Of a stretch of 64,000 nt of DNA, positions 1-9,720 are shown in pieces. A program made the translations under genes and the position numbers. The DNA comes from Saprospiraceae bacterium (GTDB lineage Bacteria > Bacteroidota > Bacteroidia > Chitinophagales > Saprospiraceae): assembly GCA_028285085.1 (NCBI GenBank), contig JANQQI010000104.1, positions 39,234-103,233 on the forward strand, written 5' to 3'. Under the pieces are notes generated by a model. It was not told the DNA's origin. It did no database searches and saw only the letters and a list, made by a program, of their open reading frames with translations. How positions within the stretch are numbered: position 1 is the first letter of the stretch; each line of letters begins with the position of its first letter.

Positions 1-1209
1 GGCATAGAAAATAGTACCAATGCTTACGGAGAGCGTATTTCTACAGTCTATAACGCCGGTAGTAACTCCGGCACTACTTATCCCAATACCTACCTCGCTT
101 CTCAACTCCGAACAGTAGCCCGCCTCCTCGATGGTGGTAGCCAAACGAAGATTTTCTTAGTACACCGTAGTGGTTTCGATACGCACGCCAATCAGGCTGT
201 AGCGGGTAGTGCTCACACCGGTACGCACGCTAATTTGTTGGCAGATATTTTTGATTCTGTCAAAGCCTTTACTGAAGACCTCACCAACTTGGGATTAGAA
301 AGTCGAGTGCTGACGACGACCTTCTCAGAATTTGGACGGCGTGCAACGCAAAACGGTAGTATTGGCACTGATCACGGTACGTTGGCGCCGATGTTCATGT
401 TTGGTTCATCGGTAGAGGCTGGTGTAAACGGCACGAACGTAGATCTCAGTAATTTGACCTCTAATGGTAATCTCACCGATAGTCTACAGTACGATTACCG
501 CGAAGTATTTAAAACCTTGTTACAAGATTGGTTAGGTGCCGGAACTTTAATTTTGGATGAATCCCTATTCGGGCCATTCAATAAAGTGCCAGCTTTAATT
601 CATCCGGACGCAGTAGTCACTCCAGATTGTTATCTAGAACCTTTGGCGCCATTACCCATTACGCTGACGCGTTTCAACGCACAACTGATCGAGGAGAAAC
701 AAGTGCTGCTCAGCTGGCAAACATCTAGTGAAATCAATCACGACTACTTTGAGATCGAGCGTAGCGCAGACGGAGAGACTTTTGATGCCATTTTTCAAAC
801 ACCAGGGCGTGGAAGTGCCAATCAAATGACCAACTATGATACCGTCGATACCGAACCATTAGCTGGTATCTCTTACTATCGTCTCCGTTCTACTGATCTG
901 GATGGCACCACCACTTATAGCGAAGTTAAGGCGATTGAAATTCAAAGCCCCAACTTCCAACACGTGAAAGTCTACCCGAACCCAGCTGTTTTCGATATCA
1001 ATTTGGTATTAACCAGTTCACAGCCAACCGAAGCCAGTGTTGCGCTTTACACGATCAATGGTCAAATGGTACGCCAACAAAATTTAAGTATTCGAGAAGG
1101 GTTCAATAAGTTCAACTTGCCGGTAAATGATTTGCCTAACGGTACTTACAACCTAAAAGTCACCGACCGAAGCGGAAGTAGTACACTGCCGTTTGTCGTT
1201 CAGCGATAG
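1..1209 (+). CDS. DUF1501 family secreted protein, T9SS type A (5' end outside window)
   Basis: The reading frame is open from base 1, so the start codon lies upstream and about 402 residues are visible. The first ~195 residues carry the end of a DUF1501 (sulfatase/alkaline-phosphatase-like fold) domain: GFDTHANQ, a histidine-containing segment before NLLAD, and TTFSEFGRR followed by GTDHGTLAP, the usual metal-site region of the family. A beta-rich linker follows (SWQTSSEINHDYFEIERS), then a C-terminal sorting domain beginning at VYPNP and ending in FVVQR. That arrangement implies export by Sec and then the type IX system to the cell surface. In this phylum DUF1501 genes often sit beside DUF1800 genes; any such partner would be upstream, outside the window. 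The substrate is unknown. The gene converges on mutS with only 7 bp between stop codons. Confidence 0.85.
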   Translation, partial: GIENSTNAYGERISTVYNAGSNSGTTYPNTYLASQLRTVARLLDGGSQTKIFLVHRSGFDTHANQAVAGSAHTGTHANLLADIFDSVKAFTEDLTNLGLESRVLTTTFSEFGRRATQNGSIGTDHGTLAPMFMFGSSVEAGVNGTNVDLSNLTSNGNLTDSLQYDYREVFKTLLQDWLGAGTLILDESLFGPFNKVPALIHPDAVVTPDCYLEPLAPLPITLTRFNAQLIEEKQVLLSWQTSSEINHDYFEIERSADGETFDAIFQTPGRGSANQMTNYDTVDTEPLAGISYYRLRSTDLDGTTTYSEVKAIEIQSPNFQHVKVYPNPAVFDINLVLTSSQPTEASVALYTINGQMVRQQNLSIREGFNKFNLPVNDLPNGTYNLKVTDRSGSSTLPFVVQR

Positions 1210-1216
1210 CAGTGTG

Positions 1217-3874
1217 CTATTCGTCTTCTTCGATCAATTGCCGTAATTCATTGAGCTTCATCATACACTCGATGGGCGTCATATTGTTGATGCTCAAATC
1301 CATCAGTGCTGCTTTTAGCTTGCCGGCAACAGGGTCAACCGTCTCGAAAATAGATAGCTGCATCGGCTCAGCGGGCATTTGCTGAAGTGCGGCTTGCAAT
1401 TCTTCACCGGATTTGCCTTCGCTTAAGCTGATGGATTTTTGTTCGAGTTGCACTAAAATGTTACTAGCTCTTTCGACAATCGAACGAGGCATTCCCGCCA
1501 GGCGGGCAACGTAGATGCCAAAACTATGGTTACTCCCACCGGGTACGAGCTTGCGTAAAAAGATGACTTTTTGTCCCACCTGTTTGGTGGCGATATTGAA
1601 GTTTTTGACCCGTGGTAACTTGTTTGCTAGCTCGTTCAGCTCATGATAATGCGTGGCGAAGAGTGTTTTGGGGCGAACGTTTCCATTGTTATGTAAATAT
1701 TCCGCAATCGACCAGGCAATTGAAATCCCATCGTAAGTACTTGTTCCGCGACCAATTTCATCCAATAAGATCAGACTACGATCAGACACATTATTCATAA
1801 TGCTTGCCGTTTCATTCATCTCTACCATAAAGGTCGACTCGCCGGAGGAGATGTTATCGGTTGCCCCTACCCTAGTAAACACCTTATCGACTAAGCCAAT
1901 TTTGGCGGATTTAGCGGGAACATAGCTGCCCATTTGTGCCATTAGACAAATCAAAGCAGTTTGGCGTAGTAAAGCCGACTTACCAGCCATATTAGGCCCG
2001 GTAATCATCATGACTTGCTGCTCTTCGGTATCGAGGTAGACATCATTGGGAACGTAGCTTTCGCCTAAATCCAAATGCTTCTCGATCACAGGATGTCGCC
2101 CTTCCTCGATATTGATAGCCAGGCTATCGTTTATTTCGGGTTTGCAGTAATTATTCTTTAAAGCCACACGAGCAAATGACTGCAAACAATCGATCCGAGC
2201 AATCAGGTTCGCATTGTGTTGTACGGGCTCGATATAATCCGCTATATCCATAACCAGACGTGCAAATAAGTCTTCTTCCAAAGCCAGAATACGCTCTTCC
2301 GCACCGAGAATTTTCGCCTCCAATTTTTTCAATTCGTCGGTAATGTAGCGCTCAGAGCCAGTTAGTGTTTGCTTTCGGGTCCACTCAGGAGGGACCAAGC
2401 CTTGATTCTTATACTTGTTAGTGACTTCGAGATAATAACCAAAGACATTATTAAAGCCAATTTTCAAATTGGTGATCCCGGTTCTTTGCGCTTCGTTTTG
2501 CTGAATATCGAGCAGCAACTCTTTACTATTGTTGACCACGTTACGCAAATCATCCAGCTCTTCGTTAATCCCATCGGCCATCACACCTCCTTTGGCCAAG
2601 TTGACGGGAGGCTCTTCTTTCAACTCTCTACCAATTTGTTCGCATAACTTCTGGCAAGGATTTAAGCCATCTCCGATTTTCTCCAAGTAGGTATTCCCAC
2701 TTTTAGATAATACTGCCTTGATGGGATCGATCGCTAGTAATGCTCGCCTCAGTTGGACAATTTCGCGTGGATTGATCTTATTGAGCGGAACTTTAGAAAT
2801 GAGTCGCTCCAAATCGCCAATTTCGCGGATTCGCTGCTCAATTTCGGTGCTCAAATCTGGTTGATCCAAAAAGAAATCCACCATATCAAGTCTGGCCTGA
2901 ATCGCTTGTTGTTGTTTTAATGGCAACACGACCCATTTTTTCAACAAGCGCCCACCCATTGGTGATACGGTCTGATCCAGAATCTGAATCAATGGTACAC
3001 CGCTATCGTGTGGACTGTAAATTAGTTCCAAGTTTCGAATCGTAAACCGATCCAACCAAACATAACGATCTGCTTGGATACGATTGATACGGTTGATGTG
3101 CTTGAGGTTATTATTTTCGGTAGTCGCTAGATAGTGTAAAACGGCTCCCGCAGCAATCTGTGCCTGTTCCAATTCCTCTACACCAAATCCTTTGAGGTTT
3201 TGTACCTTAAAATGGTCCGTCAGTTTCTCAGAAGTATAATCCTGAGTAAATACCCACTCATCAATCAAATAAGTATAAAATTTATCCCCAAAGTGCTTTT
3301 CAAAACTCTTCTTATGTCCTTTCGAAAAGATAACCTCAGAGGGCTGAAACCCCTGCAAGAGCTTATCAATATAGGTGGGTTGCCCCTCACTGACTAAAAA
3401 CTCTCCCGTTGACAAATCAACAAAAGCGATTCCACAGTGACCTTTCTTGCCAAAACTAACGGAAGCCAAGAAATTATTGGTCTTATGATCCAATAGTTTA
3501 TCGCTAGTGGCTACACCAGGCGTCACAATTTCGGTCACCCCACGCTTCACAATTTTCTTCTCTTTGGAGGGCTTTTCGAGCTGCTCACAGATTGCCACTC
3601 TAAAGCCCGAACGCACCAAGCGTGGCAGATACATATCCAAAGAGTGGTACGGAAAACCAGCCAGTTCAATATCGCTTCCACCGTTGTTTCGCTTGGTTTG
3701 AATAATACCCAGCACCTGAGCCGCTGTCACCGCATCTTCACCAAAGGTCTCGTAAAAGTCACCTACCCGGAATAGCAGAATAGCATCGGGATATTTAGCT
3801 TTCACCGAGAAGTATTGTTTCATTAATGGCGTAACTTTTCCAGCCTTCGCCGTCTTGGTTTGCTTCTTGCTCAA
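1217..3874 (-). CDS. mutS: DNA mismatch repair protein MutS
   Basis: This is a full-length MutS of 885 residues. It binds base-base mismatches and small loops and recruits MutL. The mismatch-recognition motif GDFYETF places Phe40 and Glu42 where E. coli has Phe36 and Glu38. Connector, lever and clamp domains follow. The C-terminal ABC-type ATPase has Walker A GPNMAGKS at about residues 625-632, then STFMVEM, Walker B LLDEIGRGTS and the conserved ATHYHEL. A lysine-rich N-terminus precedes the first domain. The start ATG at 3874 gives the expected N-terminus, PLMKQYFSVKAKYPD. The gene is monocistronic, converges on the DUF1501 gene and has no obvious hairpin terminator. Confidence 0.97.
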   Translation of the reverse strand: MSKKQTKTAKAGKVTPLMKQYFSVKAKYPDAILLFRVGDFYETFGEDAVTAAQVLGIIQTKRNNGGSDIELAGFPYHSLDMYLPRLVRSGFRVAICEQLEKPSKEKKIVKRGVTEIVTPGVATSDKLLDHKTNNFLASVSFGKKGHCGIAFVDLSTGEFLVSEGQPTYIDKLLQGFQPSEVIFSKGHKKSFEKHFGDKFYTYLIDEWVFTQDYTSEKLTDHFKVQNLKGFGVEELEQAQIAAGAVLHYLATTENNNLKHINRINRIQADRYVWLDRFTIRNLELIYSPHDSGVPLIQILDQTVSPMGGRLLKKWVVLPLKQQQAIQARLDMVDFFLDQPDLSTEIEQRIREIGDLERLISKVPLNKINPREIVQLRRALLAIDPIKAVLSKSGNTYLEKIGDGLNPCQKLCEQIGRELKEEPPVNLAKGGVMADGINEELDDLRNVVNNSKELLLDIQQNEAQRTGITNLKIGFNNVFGYYLEVTNKYKNQGLVPPEWTRKQTLTGSERYITDELKKLEAKILGAEERILALEEDLFARLVMDIADYIEPVQHNANLIARIDCLQSFARVALKNNYCKPEINDSLAINIEEGRHPVIEKHLDLGESYVPNDVYLDTEEQQVMMITGPNMAGKSALLRQTALICLMAQMGSYVPAKSAKIGLVDKVFTRVGATDNISSGESTFMVEMNETASIMNNVSDRSLILLDEIGRGTSTYDGISIAWSIAEYLHNNGNVRPKTLFATHYHELNELANKLPRVKNFNIATKQVGQKVIFLRKLVPGGSNHSFGIYVARLAGMPRSIVERASNILVQLEQKSISLSEGKSGEELQAALQQMPAEPMQLSIFETVDPVAGKLKAALMDLSINNMTPIECMMKLNELRQLIEEDE

Positions 3875-4535
3875 AACTGTGATTTGTTAGTTCAAGATGT
3901 GATCAAATGAGGAAGATTTATTGAGAAGTTTCATGTGTTAGAATCAATAGTTTTGATACCGTCTTCTCCTAAACTATCTCGGAAATCACACTTGAATGGA
4001 CTATTTTTGAATGGCGACAAATATCGTGAATTTACCCTAAAGTAGTTGGACGGAATAACCAATATTCTATTTTTTTCAAGAATTTGAAATTTTCCTTAAT
4101 TCTCTCTTCTTTAATGTCCATTCTGCAGCCAAATATCAGCAGATTACACATTGATTTTTGACAAATAATAAGAATACGATTTATTTTAGAAAGAGGTGGT
4201 TCACACAAATTGTAATGCAAAAGCACATTATTTGCGGCAAAATCCTTTGCACATTCTGATCTCAATCGTCATCAGAATTAAATGCACCCATTTTTGAAAA
4301 AGCACATTGGTACTTCTTTGTCAAACAGATGTAAAGTAAGTATTCAACAAAACCACACAAACAACTAATAATCAGCACCTTAAATCAAATTCAATTTTCC
4401 GTTCTGAGTCTAAAACCTCTCAGTTGAGCATTGCCCAAAAAATCAAGCATTTACTTCTAGCTTAATTACAAAAGTTTATGTCAGTTCTTTATCTTTGCGC
4501 AAAATTTCATCTTCATTTAAATCACAACAGATAAT
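3875..4535. other. Intergenic region between divergent mutS and TerB-like gene
   Basis: An A/T-rich gap of 661 bp that should hold the mutS promoter on the minus strand and the TerB-like gene promoter on the plus strand. The only clear signal is a TATCTTTG box at 4490-4497. A 77-codon minus-strand open frame at 4032-4265 has low-complexity composition and no recognisable domain, and I do not count it as a gene. I see no tRNA-like cloverleaf, repeat array or mobile-element end. Confidence 0.5.
4490..4497 (+). promoter_or_regulatory. Putative Bacteroidota -7 promoter box for the TerB-like gene
   Basis: TATCTTTG matches the TAnnTTTG box exactly and ends 38 bp before the ATG at 4536. No TTTG is present at the -33 position, so the call rests on one element and its location. 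Confidence 0.5.
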
Positions 4536-5036
4536 ATGATTCCACTATTTGACGGACTGAATACCGACGAGCAATCTTCTATGTTGGACGCCATCCCGCT
4601 GGTCACTATTCTTATTGCCGGAGCAGACGGCGATATTGATCATCAAGAACTGGAATGGGCTGAAAAAGTCACTAAAATTCGAAGCTATTCCTACCATGAG
4701 TCCTTACGTGATTTTTATCTCAAAGTAGGCGAAACTTACGGCGAGCGATTGAATCAAATGTTATCTGATTTCCCCAAAGAAACCAGTGCACGTACCGAGG
4801 CTATTTCCGCACTTCTGGCTAAGTTAAATGATATCCTCGCTAAGCTAGATCCAAATTTGGCGCGCCGCTACCACAAAAGCTTGTTGAGCTTTGCCAAGCA
4901 CGTAGCTAAGGCCTCCGGTGGCTTTTTAGGTATGGGTAGCATCAGCCGAGAAGAGGAAGCACTTTTAGGTCTAGAAATGATCCATCCTATTGAATTGGAT
5001 GAAGAAGAAGCCACTGCCGAAGAAGAAGACCTCTAA
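4536..5036 (+). CDS. TerB-like small acidic protein
   Basis: A 166-residue soluble protein with no signal peptide. The N-terminal half has the TerB/DUF533-like pattern: two amphipathic helices around an acidic segment, ILIAGADGDIDHQELEWA (residues ~25-42), which in TerB-fold proteins is often a metal-binding site. The C-terminal tail is very acidic (DEEEATAEEEDL), and a glycine-rich stretch (ASGGFLGMGSIS) precedes it. TerB-fold proteins are linked to tellurite resistance and envelope stress, but many are uncharacterised, so only the fold is proposed. The gene is monocistronic, with a -7 box upstream and a strong hairpin terminator downstream. A second TerB-like gene lies beyond the M1 peptidase at 7700. 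Confidence 0.65.
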   Translation: MIPLFDGLNTDEQSSMLDAIPLVTILIAGADGDIDHQELEWAEKVTKIRSYSYHESLRDFYLKVGETYGERLNQMLSDFPKETSARTEAISALLAKLNDILAKLDPNLARRYHKSLLSFAKHVAKASGGFLGMGSISREEEALLGLEMIHPIELDEEEATAEEEDL

Positions 5037-5095
5037 CAACGCTAGATAAGAGCAAGACACTCTAAGAAATTATATACAAGCGTACAATTCGCGAC

Positions 5096-5130
5096 AGAGG
5101 GAAACAAAAGCTATTTGTTTCCCTCTTTTT
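5096..5130 (+). terminator. Rho-independent terminator after the TerB-like gene
   Basis: A 13-bp perfect stem (AGAGGGAAACAAA pairing with TTTGTTTCCCTCT) with a 5-nt loop runs into a T-tract. It lies 60 bp past the stop codon at 5036, upstream of the peptidase gene. Confidence 0.85.
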
Positions 5131-5187
5131 ATTCCCTATAATCACAAAAAAAACAGATATTCAAGAAATCAACTAAACGTATTAGAT

Positions 5188-7620
5188 ATGCCATATCGCT
5201 ACTTTCTTTTGTTTATTAGTTTATACTTATTTCCTTCTTTGGCTATGGCCCAACCTGCCGACTGGAAGGAAGCCCATAAATCTATTATACTCTCACCACT
5301 CACCGAAGAGGAAAAAGCTGCAATTGTGGCTTCCAATAGTCGAAGTGATACGATCGATATTCTGAACTTCGATGTCAATCTCGAAGTAATCGAATTTACG
5401 CCCGGTATTATTAGAGGTTGGTGTGGCGTGCGTTTCAGTCCCAAAATGGACGATGTAGATTATCTAGCGCTTGATTTATTAGAGCTTACGATCGATTCTA
5501 TTACCATGGACGGCAATATGGTCAATTATGCCTACGATGGTCTCTTACTCGAGATTTCTCTGCCAACGGTGATGAATACAGGAGATGAAGGAGAAGTCAA
5601 AGTTTACTACCACGGTGAGCCGGAAGTTGATCCAAGTGGTTTCGGTGGTTTTGATTTTAACAGTAACTACGCTTATAATCTGGGGATCGGTTTGGCATCC
5701 AATCCGTACAACTTTGGCCGTAGCTGGCATCCTTGTTTTGATAATTTTGTAGAGCGAGCCACCTATGATTTCAGTATTTTCACACAAGGTAATCGCAAAG
5801 CCTACTGTGTTGGAACCTTTTTGGAAGAAGCCGTCGTAACGGGTGATACGTTGGTTCGACGATACCGCATGGATAAGCCGATTCCATCGTATTTGTCCAG
5901 TATTGCGGTAGCTAATTATTCCGAAAGCAATATCGTGCATCAAGGACAATACGGTCCGGTTAATTTACAGTTAATTGCCAAGACCCCTGACCTGAATGAC
6001 ATGGTCAATACTTTTGCTACTCTGGGAGAAGCCGTAGACGCACTCGAATACTGGTTTGGCCCATATATCTGGGATCGGGTAGGTTTTATCACGACAGTAG
6101 TCGGTGCGATGGAACATCCAACAAGTATTGCGTATCCCGCTAGCGTCAGCTTAGGGGGCGATGATTTTCCCCACAGACGCCTGATGGCACACGAATTAGC
6201 CCATTGCTGGTTTGGAAACGTCGTCACGCTCAGTACGCCCGCTGATATGTGGTTTAAAGAAGGTAATGCGGAATATGGTGCACACCTTTTCACAGAATAT
6301 TATCTTGGCCGCGAAGCATTTATCGACCAAGTAAAAGATAATTTCCTGGGAGAAGTACTAAAGAGCGCACATTTTGATGATGATGGATTCCAGCCATTAT
6401 CGGGCATTCCGTATGAACATACCTACGGTACGCACACCTATCGCAAAGGGGCATCCGTGCTTCACAATCTTCGAGCTTATATGGGAGATTCGCTTTTCCG
6501 GGTTGGCCAACAGGCGGTTTTAAGTAATCTGGCGTTCACCTCTATCGATGCGGCGACTTACCGAGATGAATTGATGGATGCCACCGGGTTAGATCTCAAT
6601 TCCTTTTTTGATAATTGGATTTACGCTCCCGGATTTGCGGCTTATGAAATTGATTTGGTAGATATTACGCCAAACGGCATCTCTTATGACGCCAGCGTTA
6701 GTATTCAGCAAAAGCTTCGTGCTGCTCCTGAACTACATACGGATACACCGATTGAAATCACCTTTAGAGAAGGTAATGACGGTGCGGTTTATACGACTCA
6801 AGTGATGGTGTCCGGCGAATTTACAACGGTAGATCTCGACCTTCCCTTCGAGCCTACCATGTGGTATTTGAATGGTAATAACAAATTGAATATTGCCATG
6901 ATGGATGATAGTCGAATGATTGCTAATACGGGGACTATTCCACTCGCTTTTGCTGAAGCACGTCTTACAGTCAACGCTGTTCCTGAGGACTCTACCTTCT
7001 TCCGGGCGGAGCATTACTGGGTGGCGCCGGATGAAATTGGCAGTAATCCCTTTGAAGCAGACATTTCGGAAAACCACTACTGGCGCGTTATTGGTGATTT
7101 TCCTGCCGGTTTTGATGCGTCAATGGTGCTCCGCTATCAAGGGCAGTCCATGCCATATCTGGATGAGGATCTCGTGGGTACCACCGAAGACAGTATTATT
7201 CTCGTTTATCGCACCGAGCCTGGCGCACCTTGGGTTGAATTTGATGATTACGTTTGGAATCCTATTATCAGTGTGACGGACGGACAGGGAGAAATGATCA
7301 TTAATTCGGTCCGCCCGGGAGAATATGCCTTTGCCAATGGCAGTTTGCCCTTGGTCAGTACTAACGATTTGAATCTATTACCGGGCATCGACGTATTTCC
7401 CAATCCAACAACTGATTATTTAGATATTAAAGTAGATGAGGATTTACAATTTGAGGCCTTACAATACCAGATTTTTGATTTACTGGGCAGAACTGTACAG
7501 TCTGGTAGTTTAAATAATCGCATCGCACTTGGTCAACAGGCTAATGGCGTATACCTTTTGCAAATTAAAGAATCGGATGGCACCATTGTTGGTAGTCAAC
7601 GATTTGAAATTTTGAAATAA
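5188..7620 (+). CDS. Secreted M1 family zinc aminopeptidase with T9SS sorting domain
   Basis: An 810-residue gluzincin metallopeptidase expected to remove N-terminal residues from peptides at or outside the cell surface. A signal peptide (residues 1-21, ending AMAQ) is followed by the M1 N-terminal beta domain. The exopeptidase motif GAMEH is at ~305. Zinc ligands are HELAH at 335-339 and Glu358 in WFKEGNAEY, the exact HExxH-x18-E spacing. A helical region and beta domains follow. The last ~80 residues form a type A sorting domain starting at VFPNPTTDY and ending in QRFEILK. The fourth GAMEN-motif residue is His rather than Asn, as GAMEHP, a common variant. It has its own terminator. Confidence 0.93.
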   Translation: MPYRYFLLFISLYLFPSLAMAQPADWKEAHKSIILSPLTEEEKAAIVASNSRSDTIDILNFDVNLEVIEFTPGIIRGWCGVRFSPKMDDVDYLALDLLELTIDSITMDGNMVNYAYDGLLLEISLPTVMNTGDEGEVKVYYHGEPEVDPSGFGGFDFNSNYAYNLGIGLASNPYNFGRSWHPCFDNFVERATYDFSIFTQGNRKAYCVGTFLEEAVVTGDTLVRRYRMDKPIPSYLSSIAVANYSESNIVHQGQYGPVNLQLIAKTPDLNDMVNTFATLGEAVDALEYWFGPYIWDRVGFITTVVGAMEHPTSIAYPASVSLGGDDFPHRRLMAHELAHCWFGNVVTLSTPADMWFKEGNAEYGAHLFTEYYLGREAFIDQVKDNFLGEVLKSAHFDDDGFQPLSGIPYEHTYGTHTYRKGASVLHNLRAYMGDSLFRVGQQAVLSNLAFTSIDAATYRDELMDATGLDLNSFFDNWIYAPGFAAYEIDLVDITPNGISYDASVSIQQKLRAAPELHTDTPIEITFREGNDGAVYTTQVMVSGEFTTVDLDLPFEPTMWYLNGNNKLNIAMMDDSRMIANTGTIPLAFAEARLTVNAVPEDSTFFRAEHYWVAPDEIGSNPFEADISENHYWRVIGDFPAGFDASMVLRYQGQSMPYLDEDLVGTTEDSIILVYRTEPGAPWVEFDDYVWNPIISVTDGQGEMIINSVRPGEYAFANGSLPLVSTNDLNLLPGIDVFPNPTTDYLDIKVDEDLQFEALQYQIFDLLGRTVQSGSLNNRIALGQQANGVYLLQIKESDGTIVGSQRFEILK

Positions 7621-7627
7621 ATTTATC

Positions 7628-7680
7628 AAAGCAACTTGCTGAGAATCAATAGAGTTGCACTCAGTAAGTTGCTTTACTTT
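7628..7680 (+). terminator. Rho-independent terminator after the M1 peptidase
   Basis: AAAGCAACTTGCTGAG (7628-7643) pairs with CTCAGTAAGTTGCTTT (7660-7675), 15 of 16 positions, across a 16-nt loop, followed by a short T-rich run. The hairpin also rules out a start at 7655 for the next gene and supports the ATG at 7700. Confidence 0.8.
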
Positions 7681-7699
7681 ATACACGAAAACCCAAAAA

Positions 7700-8080
7700 A
7701 TGGTAACTGAAACACGACTACACGACGCATTTGGTGAACTTATTTATTGTGTGGCTATCGCTGATGGTCTTATTGACGAACAGGAAAGTGAAAAATTGAA
7801 AGAGCTTTTGCAAGATCATCCATGGGGGGCTGCAGTTCAATGGTCTTTTGATTATGAAAAAAAGAAGCAACACAGCATTAAGGATACTTACGCAAAAGCG
7901 TTGGATACGTTAAAAGAAAATGGGCCGCATCCAGAATACGCTAGTCTAGTCTCAATAATGGAGCAGATCGCAGAAGCAAGCAACGGTGTCGATCGAACAG
8001 AAGGCCGTGTAATTACAAACATGCAACAATCGCTTCGATCCCATTTCATTAACTACTTGAATGATAACAAACTGCTTTAG
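7700..8080 (+). CDS. Second TerB-like small protein
   Basis: A 126-residue soluble protein. The ATG at 7700 is chosen because an upstream in-frame TTG at 7655 falls inside the preceding terminator hairpin. Residues ~8-35 (ELIYCVAIADGLIDEQESEKLK) have the TerB-type helix, acidic turn, helix pattern; the rest is helical (VSIMEQIAEASNGVDRTEGRVI repeats the pattern weakly). There are no membrane segments. It may belong to the same broad family as the 4536 protein, although the two are not close in sequence. Function is unknown. Confidence 0.6.
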   Translation: MVTETRLHDAFGELIYCVAIADGLIDEQESEKLKELLQDHPWGAAVQWSFDYEKKKQHSIKDTYAKALDTLKENGPHPEYASLVSIMEQIAEASNGVDRTEGRVITNMQQSLRSHFINYLNDNKLL

Positions 8081-8115
8081 AGCGTTTTTACTGTCAAAAC
8101 ACGACTATTCTCAAA

Positions 8116-8142
8116 AAAATGTCCTACGAAAGACATTTTAGT
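8116..8142 (+). terminator. Possible weak terminator after the second TerB-like gene
   Basis: AAAATGTC (8116-8123) and GACATTTT (8132-8139) form an 8-bp stem with an 8-nt loop. The trailing T-run is part of the stem, so termination would be modest. Confidence 0.4.
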
Positions 8143-8277
8143 ATCATCTTTGTAGAAGTAACCACAAAATGAGATTAAAGTTTATTCCGGTAGTTGCTAA
8201 AAGATGACCTCAGTTTTCAGCTTAGGAGTAGATGATAATCCATTAAAAACTGTTATTAACTCCTACAAAATGCTGAC

Positions 8278-9648
8278 ATGAGAATAATTAAACCCCAACT
8301 AATTCTTGTAGGCTTATTGTTCGTCTTTAGTTGTCAAAATGATGATGACGATACAATTACCGGCCCCACCACTCCCAGTTTAGATGATGATTTAGTAGAA
8401 GCCATCGACTTTAGTTCTAACGGCGTTGGAAAAGACTTCTACGTCCTACCTGCTAGCGACGATTTCGGTGCGATCCCCCAGGATCCACTCAATCCGTTGA
8501 CTGCCGCTAAAGTGCAACTCGGTGAACTATTGTACCACGAAACCGGCCTTGGCCTTTCGCCAATGCTCCCGGAAGGTGAGCAAACCTATTCTTGTGCCTC
8601 TTGTCACTTTGCCTCTGCTGGTTTTCAGGCTGGTCGATTCCAAGGCATTGGAGAAGGCGGCATAGGATTTGGGCAGAACGGCGAAAGCCGCGATGTTAAT
8701 CCTAACTACGCCGAGCTTGAACTAGATGTTCAACCCATTCGCTCTCCAAGTGCGATGAACGCAGCTTATCAGGACGTTATGCTTTGGAACGGGCAATTCG
8801 GTGCCACTGGAACAAACGCTGGCACAGAAGCCAGTTGGACGCCCGGTACACCAATTGCAACCAACCACCTTGGTTATCAAGGGATAGAAATCCAAGCTAT
8901 TGCAGGTTTGCAAGTACACCGCATGGAAATTGACTCTTTTCCAGAAGTATTAGCCCAGTTAGGATACGATTCGATGTTCGATCAGGTATTTTCGAACGTG
9001 CCACAAGATGAGCGATACAGCCGAGAACATACAGGATTGGCCATTGCTGCTTACGAGCGTACCCTCTTAGCTAACGAAGCGCCTTTCCAAAAATGGCTCA
9101 AAGGCGATGCTAACGCCATGTCTGATCAGGAAAAACGTGGTGCGATCCTCTTTTTTGGAGATGCGGGCTGTGCCAGTTGCCACAACGGCCCAGGTTTGAA
9201 CTCCATGGAGTTCCATGCTATCGGGATGAACGATCTATTTGATTGCATTGAGCCGACCTTCAAAACCTTGCCAGATAATACAGAGAATTTCGGACGCGGT
9301 GGTTTTACCGGTAATCCAGAGGATATGTTTAAGTTCAAAGTTCCACAGCTTTATAATTTGGCAGATTCTCCATTCTTTGGTCACGGTGCCAGTATGCGTT
9401 CTATAAAAGCAGTCATTGAGTATAAAAATGCTGCTATCCCGGAAAATCCCGATGTACCAGCCACACAATTGGCTGAAGGATTTGTTCCACTTGAATTGAC
9501 CGACGCTGAGATCAATGACTTGACCATCTTCGTGAAGTTTGCTTTACGCGACCCGAATCTGGCGCGCTACGAACCGGAAAACTTGCCTTCTGGCAATTGT
9601 TTTCCATTCAACGATCCTAGTGCAGCTGCAGATTTAGGATGTGATTAA
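8278..9648 (+). CDS. Di-haem cytochrome c peroxidase / MauG-like lipoprotein
   Basis: A 456-residue periplasmic or surface lipoprotein. The N-terminal hydrophobic segment ends in a lipobox-like VFSC, placing the lipidated Cys at residue 19, followed by an Asp-rich stretch. Two haem c-binding CxxCH motifs are present: CASCH at 106-110 and CASCH at 298-302. These define the bacterial di-haem cytochrome c peroxidase family, which reduces hydrogen peroxide with electrons from cytochromes; MauG-like members instead oxidise protein or organic substrates. The N-terminal haem domain (to ~residue 210) and C-terminal haem domain, with FGHGASMRSIKAVIEYKN, are both complete. It stands alone and converges on the VCBS protein across a shared terminator. 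Confidence 0.9.
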   Translation: MRIIKPQLILVGLLFVFSCQNDDDDTITGPTTPSLDDDLVEAIDFSSNGVGKDFYVLPASDDFGAIPQDPLNPLTAAKVQLGELLYHETGLGLSPMLPEGEQTYSCASCHFASAGFQAGRFQGIGEGGIGFGQNGESRDVNPNYAELELDVQPIRSPSAMNAAYQDVMLWNGQFGATGTNAGTEASWTPGTPIATNHLGYQGIEIQAIAGLQVHRMEIDSFPEVLAQLGYDSMFDQVFSNVPQDERYSREHTGLAIAAYERTLLANEAPFQKWLKGDANAMSDQEKRGAILFFGDAGCASCHNGPGLNSMEFHAIGMNDLFDCIEPTFKTLPDNTENFGRGGFTGNPEDMFKFKVPQLYNLADSPFFGHGASMRSIKAVIEYKNAAIPENPDVPATQLAEGFVPLELTDAEINDLTIFVKFALRDPNLARYEPENLPSGNCFPFNDPSAAADLGCD

Positions 9649-9666
9649 ATTAAAATATTGATCATA

Positions 9667-9702
9667 AAAAAAGCCTTGCTTCGATCGAAGCAAGGCTTTT
9701 TT
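9667..9702. terminator. Bidirectional terminator between convergent genes
   Basis: A perfect 36-bp palindrome centred on TCGA|TCGA: arms AAAAAAGCCTTGCTTCGA and TCGAAGCAAGGCTTTTTT. It has an A-run and a T-run on opposite sides, so it can terminate both the peroxidase gene on the plus strand and the VCBS gene on the minus strand. Confidence 0.92.
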
Positions 9703-9720
9703 ATTTTAGGAGATGAAAAC

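Noticed and set aside
4032..4265. 77-codon minus-strand open frame in the mutS upstream gap
   Set aside because: Low-complexity A/T-driven composition, no recognised domain, no promoter box and no neighbouring operon. Treated as chance.
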